From: Angiostrongylus vasorum
Lineage: Eukaryota > Nematoda > Chromadorea > Rhabditida > Metastrongylidae
Length of the DNA stretch: 64,000 nucleotides
Reading direction: 5' to 3'
Assembly: GCA_018806985.1 (NCBI GenBank)
Contig: JADANN010000372.1
Span: forward strand, 434,001 to 498,000
Of the stretch, positions 1 through 9,320 are shown piece by piece; position 1 is the stretch's first letter, and every line of letters begins with the position of its first letter. Under the pieces are notes generated by a model, which did not search any database, was not told the origin of the DNA, and worked only from the letters and a program-made list of their open reading frames with translations. Position numbers and translations under genes: made by a program.

Positions 1-147
1 GCATGAAGTATGAAGTCTTCAAAGTATTCCGTAATATTCACCTCCCTTCATGAATATTTGGAGATTTTGATATGAATTTGAATTTAGCAAAAGCTTTTGC
101 ATAGATAGCGCACTATAATTTAAATACTATCATATTTCTCTTTCTAG

Positions 148-259
148 TCGTCGTCCTCGCACAGGTACAAAGTATAACTATGATATCAGCGATGATGAAG
201 AGGAGTATGAACAGCCACGAGCCAGAAAGAGAAAGGTGGTCGATAGCGATAGTGATTGA
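148..259 (+). CDS. Terminal exon of an unidentified + strand gene (acidic/basic C-terminus)
   Basis: A classic nematode acceptor (TTTCTCTTTCTAG) ends at 147 and is followed by 36 codons and TGA at 257-259; one base completes a codon from the previous exon, which lies outside the window. The peptide starts RRPRTGTKYNYD, then has an acidic run (ISDDEEEYE), a basic run (RARKRK) and ends VVDSDSD. Alternating acidic and basic patches are typical of nuclear/chromatin protein tails. The PRTG...KY...SDDEEE order loosely resembles the tail of DNA topoisomerase II, but that is only a guess. A possible poly(A) signal is at 568-573. Confidence 0.55.
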
Positions 260-567
260 AGTATTTTATGATGTCTTCAATCTTATCGTTAATGTAGCAC
301 AAGGAGCTATTTATTTTTAATCTTATTTCCTTGTACCAGTACAAGTTTTGCACTTTAAATATCTCGTGTCCATTTGGATTGTAAGTCTGTTTTTGTGGGC
401 GGTATGTAAGATTATATTTCAATGCACTTTTGATCTCCTAGTTTATACATCCCGTTGATGTGTTAACGATACGCGGATGTCTGCACGTTTCTCACTACCT
501 ACTAACTAAAGATCATCTGTAATCGGTTGTTAAGGAGCTATCAAATGGAATTCTGGACCTCCATGTG

Positions 568-573
568 AATAAA
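568..573 (+). terminator. Possible poly(A) signal AATAAA
   Basis: AATAAA about 310 bases after the stop codon of the 148-259 exon; the first clear match downstream on that strand. Confidence 0.35.
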
Positions 574-951
574 TTCTGTTTCCATGTTTCCTTTCACTAG
601 CCGTTGAATCATGTGGACACATTCGAGACGAAGTTTAGCAAACTTGTTGGCGATCTATTTATTGTTAGATTCTCCTTGTGCGTTGGTAGTGGGAGAGTTG
701 AGAACTCTGTAGACCTAAGGGATGTTTGCTCGACTTTGAATGTATGCACAATTTTTATAGAACGTTCTATTCAATTATAAATCCGTTTTTGCGTTGAATT
801 TTCTAAGTTAAACACAAAAGGTTGGATCACTAAAGTCCCCGTGAAGGGAATTCATGATAAGTGGGGGTGTACCATCGTGACCTACAGTACAAATTCGAGA
901 TTGTTCACTTGGTTTCGTTTCGGAAGAAGTCGAGATTTGCCACAATAGAAA

Positions 952-953
<2 letters not shown>

Positions 954-1005
<52 letters not shown>
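954..1005. repeat. (AT)n microsatellite
   Basis: About 26 uninterrupted AT units. It is followed at about 1009-1031 by the motif ccatccaagtatccaag, the 3' end of repeat family B, so this is probably a B insertion reduced to its last bases beside a TA tract. Confidence 0.95.
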
Positions 1006-1008
<3 letters not shown>

Positions 1009-1122
1009 ATCCATCCAAGTATCCAAGCACGTAGGTATATATAGGCTATGGAAAGCAGGACTTCGAATGGAAGAGTAGGATAATTTGAACCGTGTGTGCA
1101 AAGAATCGCCGATTTTAATGAT

Positions 1123-1128
1123 TTTATT
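1123..1128 (-). terminator. Poly(A) signal for the Gly/Tyr-rich gene
   Basis: AATAAA on the minus strand, about 110 bases downstream of the stop codon at 1240-1242. Confidence 0.5.
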
Positions 1129-1239
1129 GTTGTTACAAATGTCGAACAAAAGCTAAGAGATGTCGCTTTAAGGTTAAGCATTGTCTAGAGTTGAAAGAAA
1201 CCACTATTTTTGCAACATATTCATTGAGGGTGATGCGTC

Positions 1240-2855
1240 TCATCGTAAATACGTTGAGGACGGTTTTGTTGCTTCAGTCGTTTTTTTTCCCAGCAATAAT
1301 ACAACATTGGTATTTCGGCATCTAACCTTTATTGCATGAAACCACAATGGTATTAATAAATTAGAACTACAGAACATCCTACTAATCAAATGTTCGTTGA
1401 TCTTTCTCGCTCGTTTCGATCTTTTCGTCTTGTATCCGCCTTTATTTCCGAAGCAATACGGACAACTTCCACTATTACCACCACCACCACTCGATCCTCC
1501 AGTAGTTATTGGGTCCGGAATACCGTAGCTTCCACCGTAACCTCCACCGTAGCCTCCACCGTAACTACCAAAAGTGTTGCCGTAGCTAGTACTGCCCGCA
1601 TTGCCGTAGGTAGAGTAGCCGCTTGATGGAATCTGTATCTGTTGTCCTTGTCCACTACCGTAGCCGTAGTTGCCATAATTGGGATAGCTGCCGTATGAAG
1701 ATGGATACCCTCCAATACCCTGATTGTTGTAACTGGACATAGTTTGTTGACCTGCTTCCGGTTGAATGACGTAGCTTTGTGAACCACCACCATATCCTTG
1801 ACTACCGTAGCTACTGTATGGATATGAACCAAATGTGATTCGACTTGGTGAGCCAGATTTATAGCCCTGTAAACAACACCTTTACGAGTTAGAATGAAGT
1901 CAAATCAAGGACTATTTTTTAAAGTTTTTCTCCAAGTTTTTTTTTCCATTTTATGCTAGAACATATTATCGAAAATAACATGGTGCTTCTGAAATCATAT
2001 GATTGGAAGAACTAAATTCTTTTTTTGAATAAGTTTTCAAAGGAATTAGTAGGAAAAGCTAAGTTTAGGATGTTAGTTTCAGTTACTTTTTGTTAAGGCA
2101 ACAACTGCAGTTGAAGTAGGTAGTAGTAATAGTATCAAGAATGATAATGGTAACATCAATAAGAGTAACAACTGTATTAGCACTGATAATACTGATATTG
2201 CTGATGATATGTTAGTCTCAAACCTCGTTGATTCGTGTCGCAATCGCCTGTCCTAGCTGATTACCAAAATCCGATGGACTAGTGAAATACACCAATGGAT
2301 TTGAACTGCTAGAAAAAATCATAAAATTAACAGTGTTGGTAGATCGTTTTGTATTTCTATTAGTAGATTTCGATATAACGGTTACAACTAAAATACACAA
2401 GACACTCCGCTTTGATCAATGCATTAGTGTTGCCCACGCGTTCGATTCCATTCGTGGCATCGTAGAGGTAATTGAGCTCGCACTTGGTTCGCATAGAGAT
2501 TTGCAGGGCACTTATTGATGTATCAAATCAGTGTGTTTATCCCATCAGGCAAGTCTGGCACCAATTAGCCGCCCCCAAGAGGAATGGGGGGCTCGCTTCA
2601 CTCAGGGCTTAGGATCGAACCAACGACTCTTTGTATATTTTAGGGCATCGCTAAGCATTGGATTAAAAGTGTCTCGCATTCTGGACTACATAGAAATAAA
2701 TGAATAGATCGACTACCGTACTCTGGGTTTTGGTAACCAGTAAGGACATACTGGCCGCCGTTCAACGTTGAACATTGTGGGCAAACGGCATTTTGTGCAC
2801 TAGTGATAGATTTCAATAGAAGCACTGCCAGTAGTACTGACACTGAGTAGTGCAT
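1240..2855 (-). CDS. Secreted Gly/Tyr-rich protein with N- and C-terminal CPxC motifs
   Basis: Three-exon gene on the minus strand. Exon 1 begins at 2855 with signal peptide MHYSVSVLLAVLLLKSITSA, then QNAVCPQCSTLNGG. Its donor is either after 2752 (CA|GTATGT, better consensus) or after 2722 (GA|GTACGG); both are phase 2. Exon 2 is 2308-2224 (acceptor TTTTTTCTAG, donor GAG|GTTTGA) and reads SSNPLVYFTSPSDFGNQ and on to RINE. Exon 3 is 1866-1240 (acceptor GTTTACAG) and starts GYKSGSPSRITFGSYPY. It is dominated by Gly, Tyr and Ser (repeated SYG, YGGG), then has CPYC, a basic KTKRSKRARK stretch and a less convincing C-terminus. Length is about 271 or 281 residues. Gly/Tyr-rich secreted proteins in nematodes are often cuticle, eggshell or sticky secreted proteins; the exact role is unknown. 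Intron 1 holds a SINE-A copy. The stop at 1240 could be wrong if a further short intron exists. Confidence 0.75.
2407..2675 (-). repeat. SINE family A copy
   Basis: tRNA-headed repeat in minus orientation, with head near 2675 and tail near 2407. It contains the family motifs 'caagtctggcaccaatt' and a GATCGAACC block (B box complement). It lies in intron 1 of the secreted gene. Confidence 0.75.
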
Positions 2856-2868
2856 TGACGTCTGAAAA
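2856..2868 (-). promoter_or_regulatory. Probable spliced-leader trans-splice acceptor
   Basis: On the minus strand CGTTTTCAG ends 6 bases before the ATG at 2855. An optimal acceptor with a 6-base leader and no upstream exon is the normal signature of SL1 trans-splicing in nematodes. It also fixes the start codon. Confidence 0.7.
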
Positions 2869-2869
2869 C

Positions 2870-3089
2870 GATAGCCAAATATCCTAATTGTAAGATATAA
2901 TGTGGGAAACGAATACGTTAGAATAACAGGAAAAAAACAGAACTAGGTCCTTTTTTTCACCCAAGAAGAGATTAATCAAAAAGTGATGAGTAGTGACAAA
3001 AGAGGGGAAAGCCAGTGAACGGGACGAATTCCGTAGGAATGCTCTAGGTCCACCAAAAAAATTTATAATATGTATCCTTTCTTTGGTGA
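2870..3089. other. No gene seen
   Basis: Upstream flank of the minus-strand secreted gene. No open frame or repeat recognised. Confidence 0.5.
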
Positions 3090-3420
3090 GCTTACACAGG
3101 GGTTGACAATTGTATTTATTTTTCGGCTAACGTTTCGACGTCTTCGTCTTCATCAGAGCCGATGATCCGAGTCGATGGTCCTCTCTTGTTATTCGTCTCG
3201 ATGTGGCAGCTTCGCGTTCGTGTCGAGCCAGGTCTTCCTCAGCGGGCTATCTCCTCGAATGCGGCGTAATAACTCGGTCATGCCCTTTTATGCAGGCTGC
3301 TGATGGTGGATAGCTGTGACTGTCCGCTGATAGTGTGATAGTAACTTGTTTCTCCCGGACATCAAACCTGCAGAAGCCGGTGTTATTATCAGCTACCACA
3401 AAGCTCGAGATATAAAAAAT
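3090..3420 (-). mobile_element. Penelope-like element 3' tail, family alpha, with hammerhead-like motif
   Basis: On the minus strand this holds a non-coding tail ending with a hammerhead-ribozyme-like block at 3125-3160: CTGATGA, a 4-bp stem GACG/CGTC with loop AAGA, then GAAA and CGTTAGCC. The flanks TCGGCT and AGCCGA pair. The same tail recurs at about 37375-37520. No coding sequence remains. The link to Penelope-like elements rests on the same block occurring downstream of GIY-YIG endonuclease remains in families beta and gamma. Confidence 0.7.
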
Positions 3421-4007
3421 TTATAATTTTTGCTGTTAAATCAATGATAATCAACGAGTCCCTAGAACGAGCAGAACCCAAATGGGCTACTGAACCCACG
3501 CGACAGGAAAAATGGAGGATTTGCTGGCACCCGCTCGAGTCACTCGACGATCAACGGAACTACAGGTGGTACAGGTGAAACTGTTTTTTTAAAACTATAA
3601 ACTTGAAGTTTATTGAAACTACTAACGATTTTTTATGCGATTGTTTTTTTTGAACACCAATATTTCTTCTTTCTTACCAATTTTTCTTATTACTTTGCCT
3701 TTTCTCGTGCTTTTATAGGTTTTTGCTCTAAAAATCTTGGGTTTATGTGGCAAAAAGGGAAAACAACAGAAGAATAAAGCGAACTTATTTTGGTATTAAT
3801 GGCTTCTTTTTGGATTAGGCTTTGAGGCTTCCTGGGTTCTGGATGACTTTCTTTTAAGAAAGAAAGAGAAAAGAACTGCTGAACAATTTCATTTGATTTT
3901 TTCTATGTGTGTTCATGTGAATCAAAGAATTTGAAAGAAGACAGAAATATCAACGAGTGTCAAATTGCTAAAGACAATTGAGTTTTCTACCAGTTCTCTG
4001 AGCCTCC
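3421..4007. other. No gene seen
   Basis: AT-rich sequence with T runs. No supported exon or repeat. Confidence 0.5.
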
Positions 4008-4393
4008 CAACGCTTTACCGCCTCATCGTGACTGGGAGGTGCTCCTGGGTGGCGGACTGCGATGTACAGCGGGGGGATTCAACCCCTGGCAGGGTCTGCC
4101 AAGCTGAAAAGGAGTACGGCATTTCCATCAGGAAGTCTAACTAAAAGTAAACCAATTCGAGGACCCACCACCGTCCTGATGTCAAACTAGTCGCATGTTG
4201 GCAAATCTCCATCTGATGCACAAGGGCTGTGTCCGCCTGGTGAAGACCTAGGGCAGACTTTCGGCAGGCCGACCTCAGGATTCCGGGGAACCACAATGAG
4301 CTTCACTAGCAAATCTCCGAAAAATGGAGATTATGCTGGGGTTCGCACAACGAGTGAGGACGGGCCATTCAAGTGTCAAGTAGGTAAGTACCA
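4008..4393 (+). repeat. Repeat family B, near full length
   Basis: Starts near 'ccaacgctttaccgcctc', passes 'gatgtacagcggggggatt' and 'atggagattatgctgggg', and ends near 'gggccattcaagtg'. About 390 bp and shared with at least seven other places in this window. No coding capacity. Confidence 0.85.
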
Positions 4394-4399
4394 ATTCTC

Positions 4400-4535
4400 T
4401 GGTAGATTTATTGTTATTATCATTACTACTGTTCTTGTCATTATTATTATTTTTTGCTGTTATTATCATTATTATCATTATTATTAATGTCATTGTTGTT
4501 ATTGTTGCTATTCTCATTGTTATTAACAATATAAG
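4400..4535. repeat. (ATT)n-like simple repeat
   Basis: Imperfect att/gtt trinucleotide run directly after the family B copy. Predicted Ile/Met-rich peptides here are artefacts. Confidence 0.85.
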
Positions 4536-4544
4536 GGGGCGGAT

Positions 4545-4910
4545 AGCCAGTCGTAGTGATGTTCGTTATCACGAGCATGGTGACACTTCGATTCTTCGGG
4601 CCAGCCAAGCATCTCATCCCTTCGGTGTCGGCAAATTGGTACCGGACTTGTCTGGGAAAAAATCACTTTCTGCAATCCAATTGGGAACACTCCTCCCCGG
4701 CTATCTCAAGACTCCAGGGAGAATTGCTGGACCAGCATTCTACGACATTCAAGATGAAATGAAAATCCTCAAGCAACAACCGAAGCCACACGTAAAGTAG
4801 GAAGATCTTCGTGGATGATGGATGCGAGGAAACGAACTGAATGTGAGAAGTGCCGGAACCCGCACAGTAGTCATGAAGACGGGTCATATAAAATGAAATA
4901 AATAAAACTA
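4545..4910 (+). repeat. SINE family D copy
   Basis: tRNA-like head 'gccagtcgtagtgatgttc', then the block shared with family A (caaattggtaccggacttg), then the D-specific tail (ctcaagactccagggagaat through gaagatcttcgtggatgatg), ending in an A-rich stretch near 4910. Confidence 0.75.
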
Positions 4911-5530
4911 ATATTATTATTGTTACTTTTATTAATATCGCTATTTTGCTATTTTTGCTGTTTTTAGATAATAACAGGGCTCCATGTAAAACCATGTAGA
5001 AAAGTGCAGAAACTGTTTTTCTGATGTTTACTTCTTTTGTTGAACATGAAGAAGTAGATCAAATTGAATCGTCACTGAAGGAGATCGTAAAAAATCGATA
5101 TATCCAATAACAGAGACCGGACAGTCCTTTTTCAACAAGGGAAAAAAACCCAAAATCCACGCTGTAAGTTGGATGGAGGGATCGTAGAGACTGGAATCTA
5201 AGAACATTTTTAAAAACCCTTGAAACAGATTTTAAAAAAGTTTGTATTTAGATGTGAACGTCGAATAGAACCCACAAAGATCAATTCGATGACGATATCG
5301 ATTCGTACCGAATCGATCGATACCTTTGAAATATTCGTCTAGTATTCGCACTTAATCGATACACAGATGATCGATTTTTTTCAGTGATAAATGAAAAATT
5401 CGGAAGAAGAAAAAGAGAAAAAAGGGACGAAAGAAGCCGAGGAACTAAAAATGAAAAGATAAAAGGAGAAATGATGTCGAAGGTAATAAGATTTTGGGAA
5501 TTTCCGGATGGTTCAGGTAAATCAGAATCA
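4911..5530. other. No confident gene
   Basis: The minus strand has an open frame from about 5600 down to 5281 that starts well (MLGDEHGDQLKRHYQYHVKD) but degenerates into Phe/Leu/Ser-rich sequence. It has no clear splice signals, so it is not called. Confidence 0.4.
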
Positions 5531-5571
5531 TCCTTGACATGATACTGATAGTGACGCTTCAACTGATCCCC

Positions 5572-5718
5572 ATGTTCATCGCCAAGCAAATGCTCGGTCC
5601 GACCTATTCAAACACTGCCCGCCCTTCTCCCTCACTCGTCGACCAGCCCTCAGCACTCAACACATCGACACTTCAGCTGACCGGACTATTGTCCAGTTCG
5701 TCAAGTTGGAGAATGAAT
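5572..5718 (+). CDS. Possible terminal exon, unidentified
   Basis: From an AG at 5569-5570 the + strand reads DASTDPHVHRQANARSDLFK and on to IVQFVKLENE followed by TAA; 'gaataaataatg' at the end overlaps an AATAAA. A second + frame is also open here (ending SSSSSWRMNK), so the frame is uncertain. No homology recognised. Confidence 0.25.
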
Positions 5719-5719
5719 A

Positions 5720-6386
5720 AATAATGCGATTGTGAATGAAAACTGAACGCTACGAAAGTGTGAGGAAGGTGTATGACGGAAGAGAAGTCACCAAGTCATG
5801 CAGACCACCATCTACACGATCGATATGTACTTAATGCATTAGACGCAGCGAATCCGACCATCACAGTCTCCAACTTTTATTCTTGTAGTGGTGGTTAGAA
5901 GACTGCTTGTATGGCTTAGGAAAGCGACTCTTAACTACACGATAGACAGACAACAACCTCGTCGTGTGGTTGTTCACCATTGGACTTAATTTATTTGAAC
6001 AACTGAACTGTGTAAACAACAAAAGAAAAAGATTACTGGTGATTAGACACCGTTCTCAAAATGCATGAAGAAGTTATGAAATTGTTTCCTACTTGAATTC
6101 ATCATCAAGCGATCCACAATTCTACTGGTCGGGATCGGAATCTCACAGTCCTACACTCAACGTTCAACACTGAAATGAGAGTACGAGTTGATACCAACTC
6201 ATACGCAGAAAGGCGGCGTGGTCCCATATGTATTGTTATCAATGGATAATTTTCTGATCGTATATTTTTTCCGGAAAGAATTCATTTGCGCCAGTTTTTT
6301 GTATTCAATTAATAACCTGTCCACCGCCCATGTTGTGCAAGAATTTAGTCTGTGAAAAGCCAAAAAGTTAAAAAGTTGAATTTCAG
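5720..6386. other. No gene seen
   Basis: May contain introns of the gene ending at 6605, but no upstream exon could be supported. Confidence 0.4.
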
Positions 6387-6605
6387 GATTCCTTCCTCGG
6401 ACGAGTTCTTCAGCGCGTTCACACCATGCATGACGAAAAAATGAGATGTGGTTCCAAGCGACCGAAATTATTTAAATTTAAAGCTCAGACAGGCAACGGT
6501 CGCGACAACTCGTCCAGACGAAAGAAAAAGAGCTTAAGGCTTGCCCGAACGTACCCAAAAAAAGGAAGACCAATCTTAAGCGATTTTTCACAAGCACCTA
6601 AATAA
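6387..6605 (+). CDS. Terminal exon encoding a basic C-terminus, unidentified
   Basis: The strong acceptor GAATTTCAG ends at 6386. The next 72 codons are open to TAA at 6603-6605: DSFLGRVLQRVHTMHDEKMR, then CGSKRPKLFKFKAQ, a basic cluster SSRRKKKSLRLAR, and the end RPILSDFSQAPK. AATAAA at 6601-6606 overlaps the stop codon, giving a very short 3' end. The basic clusters resemble nuclear localisation or RNA/DNA-binding tails. Earlier exons were not found and the frame depends on phase 0 at the acceptor. Confidence 0.5.
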   Translation, partial: DSFLGRVLQRVHTMHDEKMRCGSKRPKLFKFKAQTGNGRDNSSRRKKKSLRLARTYPKKGRPILSDFSQAPK

Positions 6606-6606
6606 A
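6601..6606 (+). terminator. AATAAA overlapping the stop codon
   Basis: The bases AAATAAAC contain the TAA stop and a poly(A) hexamer at once. Confidence 0.45.
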
Positions 6607-6895
6607 CTCTTGGAAGTCAGTTTGGAACATTTAACACAGAGGAAAAAAAACTTTTACCTACAATTAAAAATCGGAGTAGTCAAGCTCAAGTTTTTCCTAT
6701 TCTATTGAGAGAAGCAGGAGCTGTTGAGAAATGGAATATTCTACTAGGAAGCAACATAAACGATGCTGTGTGAGCGACATTTCAATTCGTCTAAACGACA
6801 TTGTCGGCCTCTTATAAGTGAGGGAGGGAGGGGGAGACAGAGGCGACTATGCTTCATTCTTCTCCAGAATTCCTGTTTTCAACGAGAGACTGTTG
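6607..6895. other. No gene seen
   Basis: Purine-rich tract near 6822-6842; nothing else recognised. Confidence 0.5.
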
Positions 6896-6899
6896 TCCA

Positions 6900-7690
6900 A
6901 TTGATTCTTGTCTATTCGTTGAAGTTTCTCGACGATGAGGAAAAAATTTATCCTACAGGCAAATATTTACGAATATGTGCAGTTTTTCCGGTATTAATGA
7001 CGGTTCCTCGTCAAATCGCTCTTTCTGACCAGCCACCGACAACCGCCGCTGTTCACCGCCAAACCGGCTACACTCCTCCGTAGAGTACAGATTGAGTTAT
7101 TTTAAGGTGTTTTCTGTCTGCACCTTCACTCTTTTCTATTACCGTCTGCACATTCGGAAAGTGTACTCGGTCCGGACTACGGCATTCACCAAAGCGCCTT
7201 TACGACGGGTTGACTGACCACCCAGCCAGGCATAGATCAACTGCTGCCCAGCGACATGCGTCAGCTGCTGTGTCGAATAGGAATGAAGCTATTTCAGGAT
7301 CTTTTTTCACACTGGTTATCATCTGAACATTCAGAAGCATTATCCCGTATTGATGACGCCACCTAATTTGACTCATCAGGCAGCTGTTGAGCCAGCCACT
7401 AACTGTTGCTCACCGAACCGGCTCTGTCTCCTCTGTCCAGTAAAAATGAAGCTATTTTATGGTTTTTTTTTGTTTGTACTTTTCCACACCGTCGTTTACA
7501 TATTCAAATGTTCTACTCACTATTGAAGGTGATATCCTCAATTAATTGGTTGGCTGCCGAGCCAGCCACACACGACCGACTTGAAGTACAAAGAGGGTTA
7601 TTTTCGGGTATTTTTCATTTGAATTCTTGTGATTTCGGTTATTACTTACTCATTTTGAAACCGTACCTGTCTTCATCTTAGATGCCTTTT
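6900..7690. repeat. Decayed tandem array, about four units of ~170-190 bp
   Basis: The marker 'agccac/agccag' with neighbouring 'accg...ctgttcaccg..aaccggct' recurs near 7031, 7221, 7394 and 7564. Each is followed by a block like 'gaagctatttta.ggtttttt' and a T/C-rich stretch with 'cattcggaa/cattcagaa/tattcaaat'. Units differ by many substitutions, so this is an old array. Confidence 0.55.
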
Positions 7691-8104
7691 TAGTTGGTTT
7701 TTTTTCAGCGATAGTATGGCGACGACAGTGAATGGTTGATGTGAATCGATCGTTTTGTGGTCAACTCAGAACAGTTACTGATGGATCTTTAAAGTGGAAC
7801 ATCATAAAGGCAACATGAAAGTCTGTTTTCTTCCGAACAAAAGTCGAAATATATTTTAAAAAAAAATCGATATATCGACCTATAAGTGACATGAGGTTCT
7901 TCTTTTTCTTCAAAGATGAAAACTCTGCTCCAAGTCGGATACCGGACACACTTAAGATATGCCCACCTTTTCTTGTCGCTGCATGTTTGTTGTTTTCGTA
8001 GTGTCAACAAATTCGTAGAACTCGTCCGAGATGGACGAGACGCGATTATCTGGCAGGACAGATGACCGCCACCACCTTGCGAATAGTTCCAACACTTGTT
8101 CGAA
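7691..8104. other. No gene seen
   Basis: No supported exon or repeat. Confidence 0.5.
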
Positions 8105-8395
8105 TGTTCAACTTTTTATTCAGCGCCATTTATTTTTTTTTCATGGCAGGTTCCCTGTGAAATAAAACCATGATAGAGCTGAGCTGTTAGCAATACCTAG
8201 AACGCCAGTTGAGCTTCGAACACACGATTATCCTCTCCGGAGTAAAGGACTTCCGGCCGATTGTTACTATGATTTCCTGGGATTTCCGATTACGCTCGAA
8301 AGGGTCGTGGTGGGTTCGAAGCTCAGCTAGTATCCCGAGTTTTGTAAATATCTCAGCATCATTGAGGCTGTATTTCACTTGTTTAATTATTCGTT
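8105..8395. repeat. Family C foldback copy (tails at both ends)
   Basis: Left end is the family C tail in minus orientation (aactttttattcagcgcc, ttcatggcaggt...gaaataaaacca). Right end is the same tail in plus orientation (gagttttgtaaatatctcag, catcattgaggctgtatttca). The two ends are inverted repeats around a short centre with B-box-like 'gggttcgaagc'. Confidence 0.6.
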
Positions 8396-8404
8396 GAATT
8401 CAAA

Positions 8405-9000
8405 TCGTTTCGAGTAGACTTGCTATTAACGTAGGCATTTATCAAATAAGTCACTGCATTCTAGATGAGCAAACACGAGGTTGTTACGTTGCTCCTCGCT
8501 GACGAACAAGCTGACGTTTCTGCGGATTTCATCTTCTTCAGAGCCTGGTAAGATCAAGTTGACTGGAATCTATCCATCCAAGCACATCCATAACCAAGAC
8601 AGAAAAACGACGAAAATAAGATCTCATTAACACTGAAAGCAAAATAACTTCTTAGCTCACTCATTGCTTTCTGTGAGTCTTCCACTGAGTATGTCAAGTA
8701 AAGTATCAGTCTGAGCTATAGTGGGAGATCACGCGTAATCGTAGGGCACTCCTCCTTGCGGTTCACTCCCGGGTTATGGAATTTGTCCAGAATGCCTCGA
8801 GAGTTTTACGCGCTGAAGTTTTCGAATCTTGTGCGAGGATGGTAACTTCTACTTCGAAATCTCCCCCGTAACGTCTCTGTATCGTATGGACGCCCAGTGG
8901 AGTATTTGATTTAACTTCAAGTTTACCGACTCGTTGTTCTTTTATACGGGAGTGGAGTGGTCTACCCGTTTCGTCAATATGTTCGCCCCACAAGCCTTAC
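8405..9000 (-). mobile_element. Penelope-like element fragment, family beta copy 1
   Basis: Read on the minus strand: end of a GIY-YIG endonuclease (8993-8763), then the 3' tail with a hammerhead-like block at 8510-8545, then 'cacctcgtgtttgct'-type sequence and the terminal 'gttaatag' segment near 8405-8430. The hammerhead stem here is broken (GATG versus CGCA). Confidence 0.8.
8763..8993 (-). pseudogene. GIY-YIG endonuclease C-terminal part (Penelope-like)
   Basis: The frame reads EHIDETGRPLHSRIKEQ, VKSNTPLGVHTIQRRYGGDF, EVEVTILAQDSKTSARKTLE and AFW. In related copies this is YIGETGRPL..RIKEH...NTPLGTH...GEDFEV.VTI.A.E..T.ARKT.EAFWI, the GIY-YIG nuclease carried at the C-terminus of Penelope-like reverse transcriptases. 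Here the YIG motif has become HID and the EH is EQ, so the nuclease is damaged. The reverse transcriptase part is missing. Confidence 0.8.
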
Positions 9001-9081
9001 AGCCACTTCATGTTAATTCATAGATGAAAACTGTTGGTCTAACTAAATAAATCGTCGGATATTTATCAATGCCATTGAAAT

Positions 9082-9320
9082 CCGGATGCGCGTGTAGTGC
9101 AGTGGTTAGAGGTGCCCTACAATACACAGACGGTATTCGCTCCAAGTCCATGTCTCGAGCAAACCAAGCCTTCCATCCATTCGCTACATCAATAGGCCAT
9201 CACAAGTCATTTGGTGAGCCAAGTATCACTAAGTCACCTCTAACCATACTTCATGAGTTCGAATGCGTGGCGCATCGCTCAGGAACCGATCAATGTCGAA
9301 AGCTTCATCCTTTATTCTTC
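9082..9320 (+). repeat. SINE family A copy (plus)
   Basis: Head 'gcgcgtgtagtgcagtggtt' is a textbook tRNA A-box region, and 'ggtattcgctcc' lies at the B-box position. The body has 'aagccttccatcc', and the tail 'gcatcgctcaggaaccgat...gaaagcttcatcc' matches the other copies. Confidence 0.75.

Larger units (their letters stand above)
260..1122. other. 3' flank with microsatellite, no gene seen
   Basis: Apart from the AATAAA at 568, the (AT)n tract and a short family-B end, nothing coding is supported. Open frames across the (AT)n tract are Tyr-Ile artefacts of the repeat. Confidence 0.6.

Noticed and set aside
4275..4529. Ile/Thr/Asn-rich frames on both strands
   Set aside because: They run through the ATT-type simple repeat and family B sequence.
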